DNA of 64,000 bases, from assembly GCF_002008225.1 (NCBI RefSeq), contig NZ_MRDH01000026.1, forward strand, positions 62,001 through 126,000. Reading direction: 5' to 3'. The stretch is from Agrobacterium salinitolerans (lineage in GTDB: Bacteria; Pseudomonadota; Alphaproteobacteria; Rhizobiales; Rhizobiaceae). Positions 63,334 through 64,000 of this stretch are shown here, piece after piece. Position 1 is the stretch's first letter, and every line of letters begins with the position of its first letter. A program made the position numbers and the translations under genes. The notes below the pieces were generated by a model. It saw only the letters and a program-made list of their open reading frames with translations. It ran no database searches and was not told where the DNA came from.

Positions 63334-63795
63334 TCAAAATTTAAGCCAGGGACCGAAGCGCTGGAACGGCAGGCCGAGACCGTAGTTAAAAACAGCGACG
63401 GAAAAGACCGTGATCGCCGCGGAAAGAATGACCGCCATGACCGGGCTCATCTTGTGCGAGGCGAAGGAAGCGATGAGGGCGCTGAAAAAAAGTGCCGGAA
63501 CGAAACCGAGACCCCGGACAGTGAGGCCGAAGAAGATCGGGGCGGGCAGAATGAAAAATATCCCCCGCCAGGCAATCGCGCCGATAGCCTCACCCTGTAT
63601 GCGCGTGGACCGTATGAATATCACCCCACCGAGCAGGACCAGAATGATCGCCAAAACAAGCGGGAAATAGCCGGGTCCCATTCGGAATGCGCTCCCAATC
63701 TCCAGCCCATAGGACTGCAGGGCAAAAAATGCGCCAAGCCCGATAAAAATTGCCCCGCAGACTGCTTCGGCAGGGTCAATAAAAAACGACTTCAT
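63334..63795 (-). CDS. tctB: Tripartite tricarboxylate transporter small permease
   Basis: Small membrane subunit of the TTT transporter, 153 residues with four helices. FFIDPAEAVCGAIFIGLGAFFALQSYGLEIGSAFRMGPGYFP at the N-terminus is typical of TctB. It sits between tctC and tctA in the usual order. Confidence 0.9.
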   Translation of the reverse strand: MKSFFIDPAEAVCGAIFIGLGAFFALQSYGLEIGSAFRMGPGYFPLVLAIILVLLGGVIFIRSTRIQGEAIGAIAWRGIFFILPAPIFFGLTVRGLGFVPALFFSALIASFASHKMSPVMAVILSAAITVFSVAVFNYGLGLPFQRFGPWLKF

Positions 63796-63858
63796 GAAAG
63801 ATGCCCCTCCACTGCGGCCGGCAACCCACCGTCCCGCGCGTTAAATCGATGGCAAAAA

Positions 63859-63881
63859 ACCGGCGGCATGACGCCGCCGGT
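63859..63881 (-). terminator. Hairpin between tctC and tctB
   Basis: On the minus strand ACCGGCGGC pairs perfectly with GCCGCCGGT around a 5-nt loop, followed by TTTTTTGCC. It lies 15 nt after the tctC stop. It resembles a full terminator inside an operon, so it probably attenuates expression of the permease genes. Confidence 0.8.
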
Positions 63882-63895
63882 AATTCTTTCAGCCA

Positions 63896-64000
63896 TCAGT
63901 CGGCATATTGGCCGGCAGCTTCGATCACCGGCTTCCAGCGGGCGATTTCGCTTTCAAGCTTGGCCTTCAGCGCCGCAGGCGTCGCATCGCTTTCAGAGGA
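63896..64000 (-). CDS. tctC: C-terminal end of the tripartite tricarboxylate transporter binding protein
   Basis: Only the last 34 codons are in the window, ending ARWKPVIEAAGQYAD. This matches the usual TctC C-terminus (xxWxPVIxxAGxxxD). The binding protein captures the substrate in the periplasm for TctAB. Identity also rests on the gene order tctC-tctB-tctA. Confidence 0.85.
   Translation of the reverse strand, partial: SSESDATPAALKAKLESEIARWKPVIEAAGQYAD

Noticed and set aside
1-64000. CRISPR array, insertion sequence or prophage
   Set aside because: No spaced direct repeats, transposase, integrase or phage structural genes were seen on either strand.

Overview
The window looks like a chromosomal segment of a Rhizobiaceae alphaproteobacterium, most likely the Agrobacterium/Rhizobium group. 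The reasons are the base composition, the close match of many proteins to that group (Irr, FabA-FabB-FabI, BMP-type nucleoside transporter, TctABC), the phoCDET-like phosphonate transporter with two PhnE permeases, and a dispersed rhizobial-type palindrome between phnK and phnL. This is inferred by eye; no database search was run. I see no integrase, insertion sequence, prophage or CRISPR array. The segment is gene-dense and appears to be normal chromosomal backbone.

Layout. (1) 1-13.4 kb: a complete carbon-phosphorus lyase locus. The repressor phnF (minus) diverges from phnGHIJKL plus a hexapeptide acyltransferase. The importer phnC-phnD-phnE1-phnE2 follows, then a second block of DUF1045 (2H phosphoesterase)-phnM-phnN. 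A PhnF operator candidate and two PHO-box candidates fit control by phosphonate and by phosphate starvation. (2) 13.5-16.4 kb: an AraC-family regulator, a minimal LuxR-type HTH protein and an Ldh_2-family dehydrogenase. (3) 16.5-22.8 kb: exbB-exbD-tonB, and an ABC importer operon (binding protein, permease, ATPase) that ends in its own HutC-type GntR regulator and has a perfect palindrome at its promoter. (4) 23-29.7 kb: DUF1275 and TRIC membrane proteins, a secreted EF-hand-like protein, irr, fabA-fabB-fabI, and two TadE-like pseudopilin genes. (5) 29.8-38.8 kb: an unusually long glutamate-synthase-large-subunit-like gene coupled by a 4-nt overlap to a CysJ-like diflavin reductase, and an MFS symporter. 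(6) 39-44.2 kb: cyoABCD quinol oxidase and a SURF1 gene. (7) 44.3-55.8 kb: nucleoside uptake and salvage: deoB-add, upp and a retropepsin-like protease on plus; a four-gene BMP-type ABC transporter followed by cdd-punA-deoC-deoA on minus. (8) 56-64 kb: msrA, a small membrane protein, tRNA-Ser(GGA), dnaK-dnaJ, DUF924, slyX, and tctA-tctB with the end of tctC.

How the genes work together. The phn blocks import phosphonates, build the ribosyl-triphosphonate, cleave the C-P bond and recycle the ribose phosphate to PRPP. There is no phnP here; the DUF1045 2H phosphoesterase sits where PhnP would be needed. The nucleoside block imports nucleosides, deaminates and phosphorolyses them, and feeds deoxyribose phosphate to central metabolism. 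In all four binding-protein-dependent transporter operons a strong hairpin lies just behind the binding-protein gene, which would explain excess binding protein over membrane components.

Most interesting points: the long GltB-like protein with an altered Fe-S cysteine spacing and a diflavin reductase in place of GltD; an unlisted 31-residue membrane peptide gene on the opposite strand between phnI and phnJ; the operator palindromes; and a possible leader peptide ahead of the GltB-like gene.
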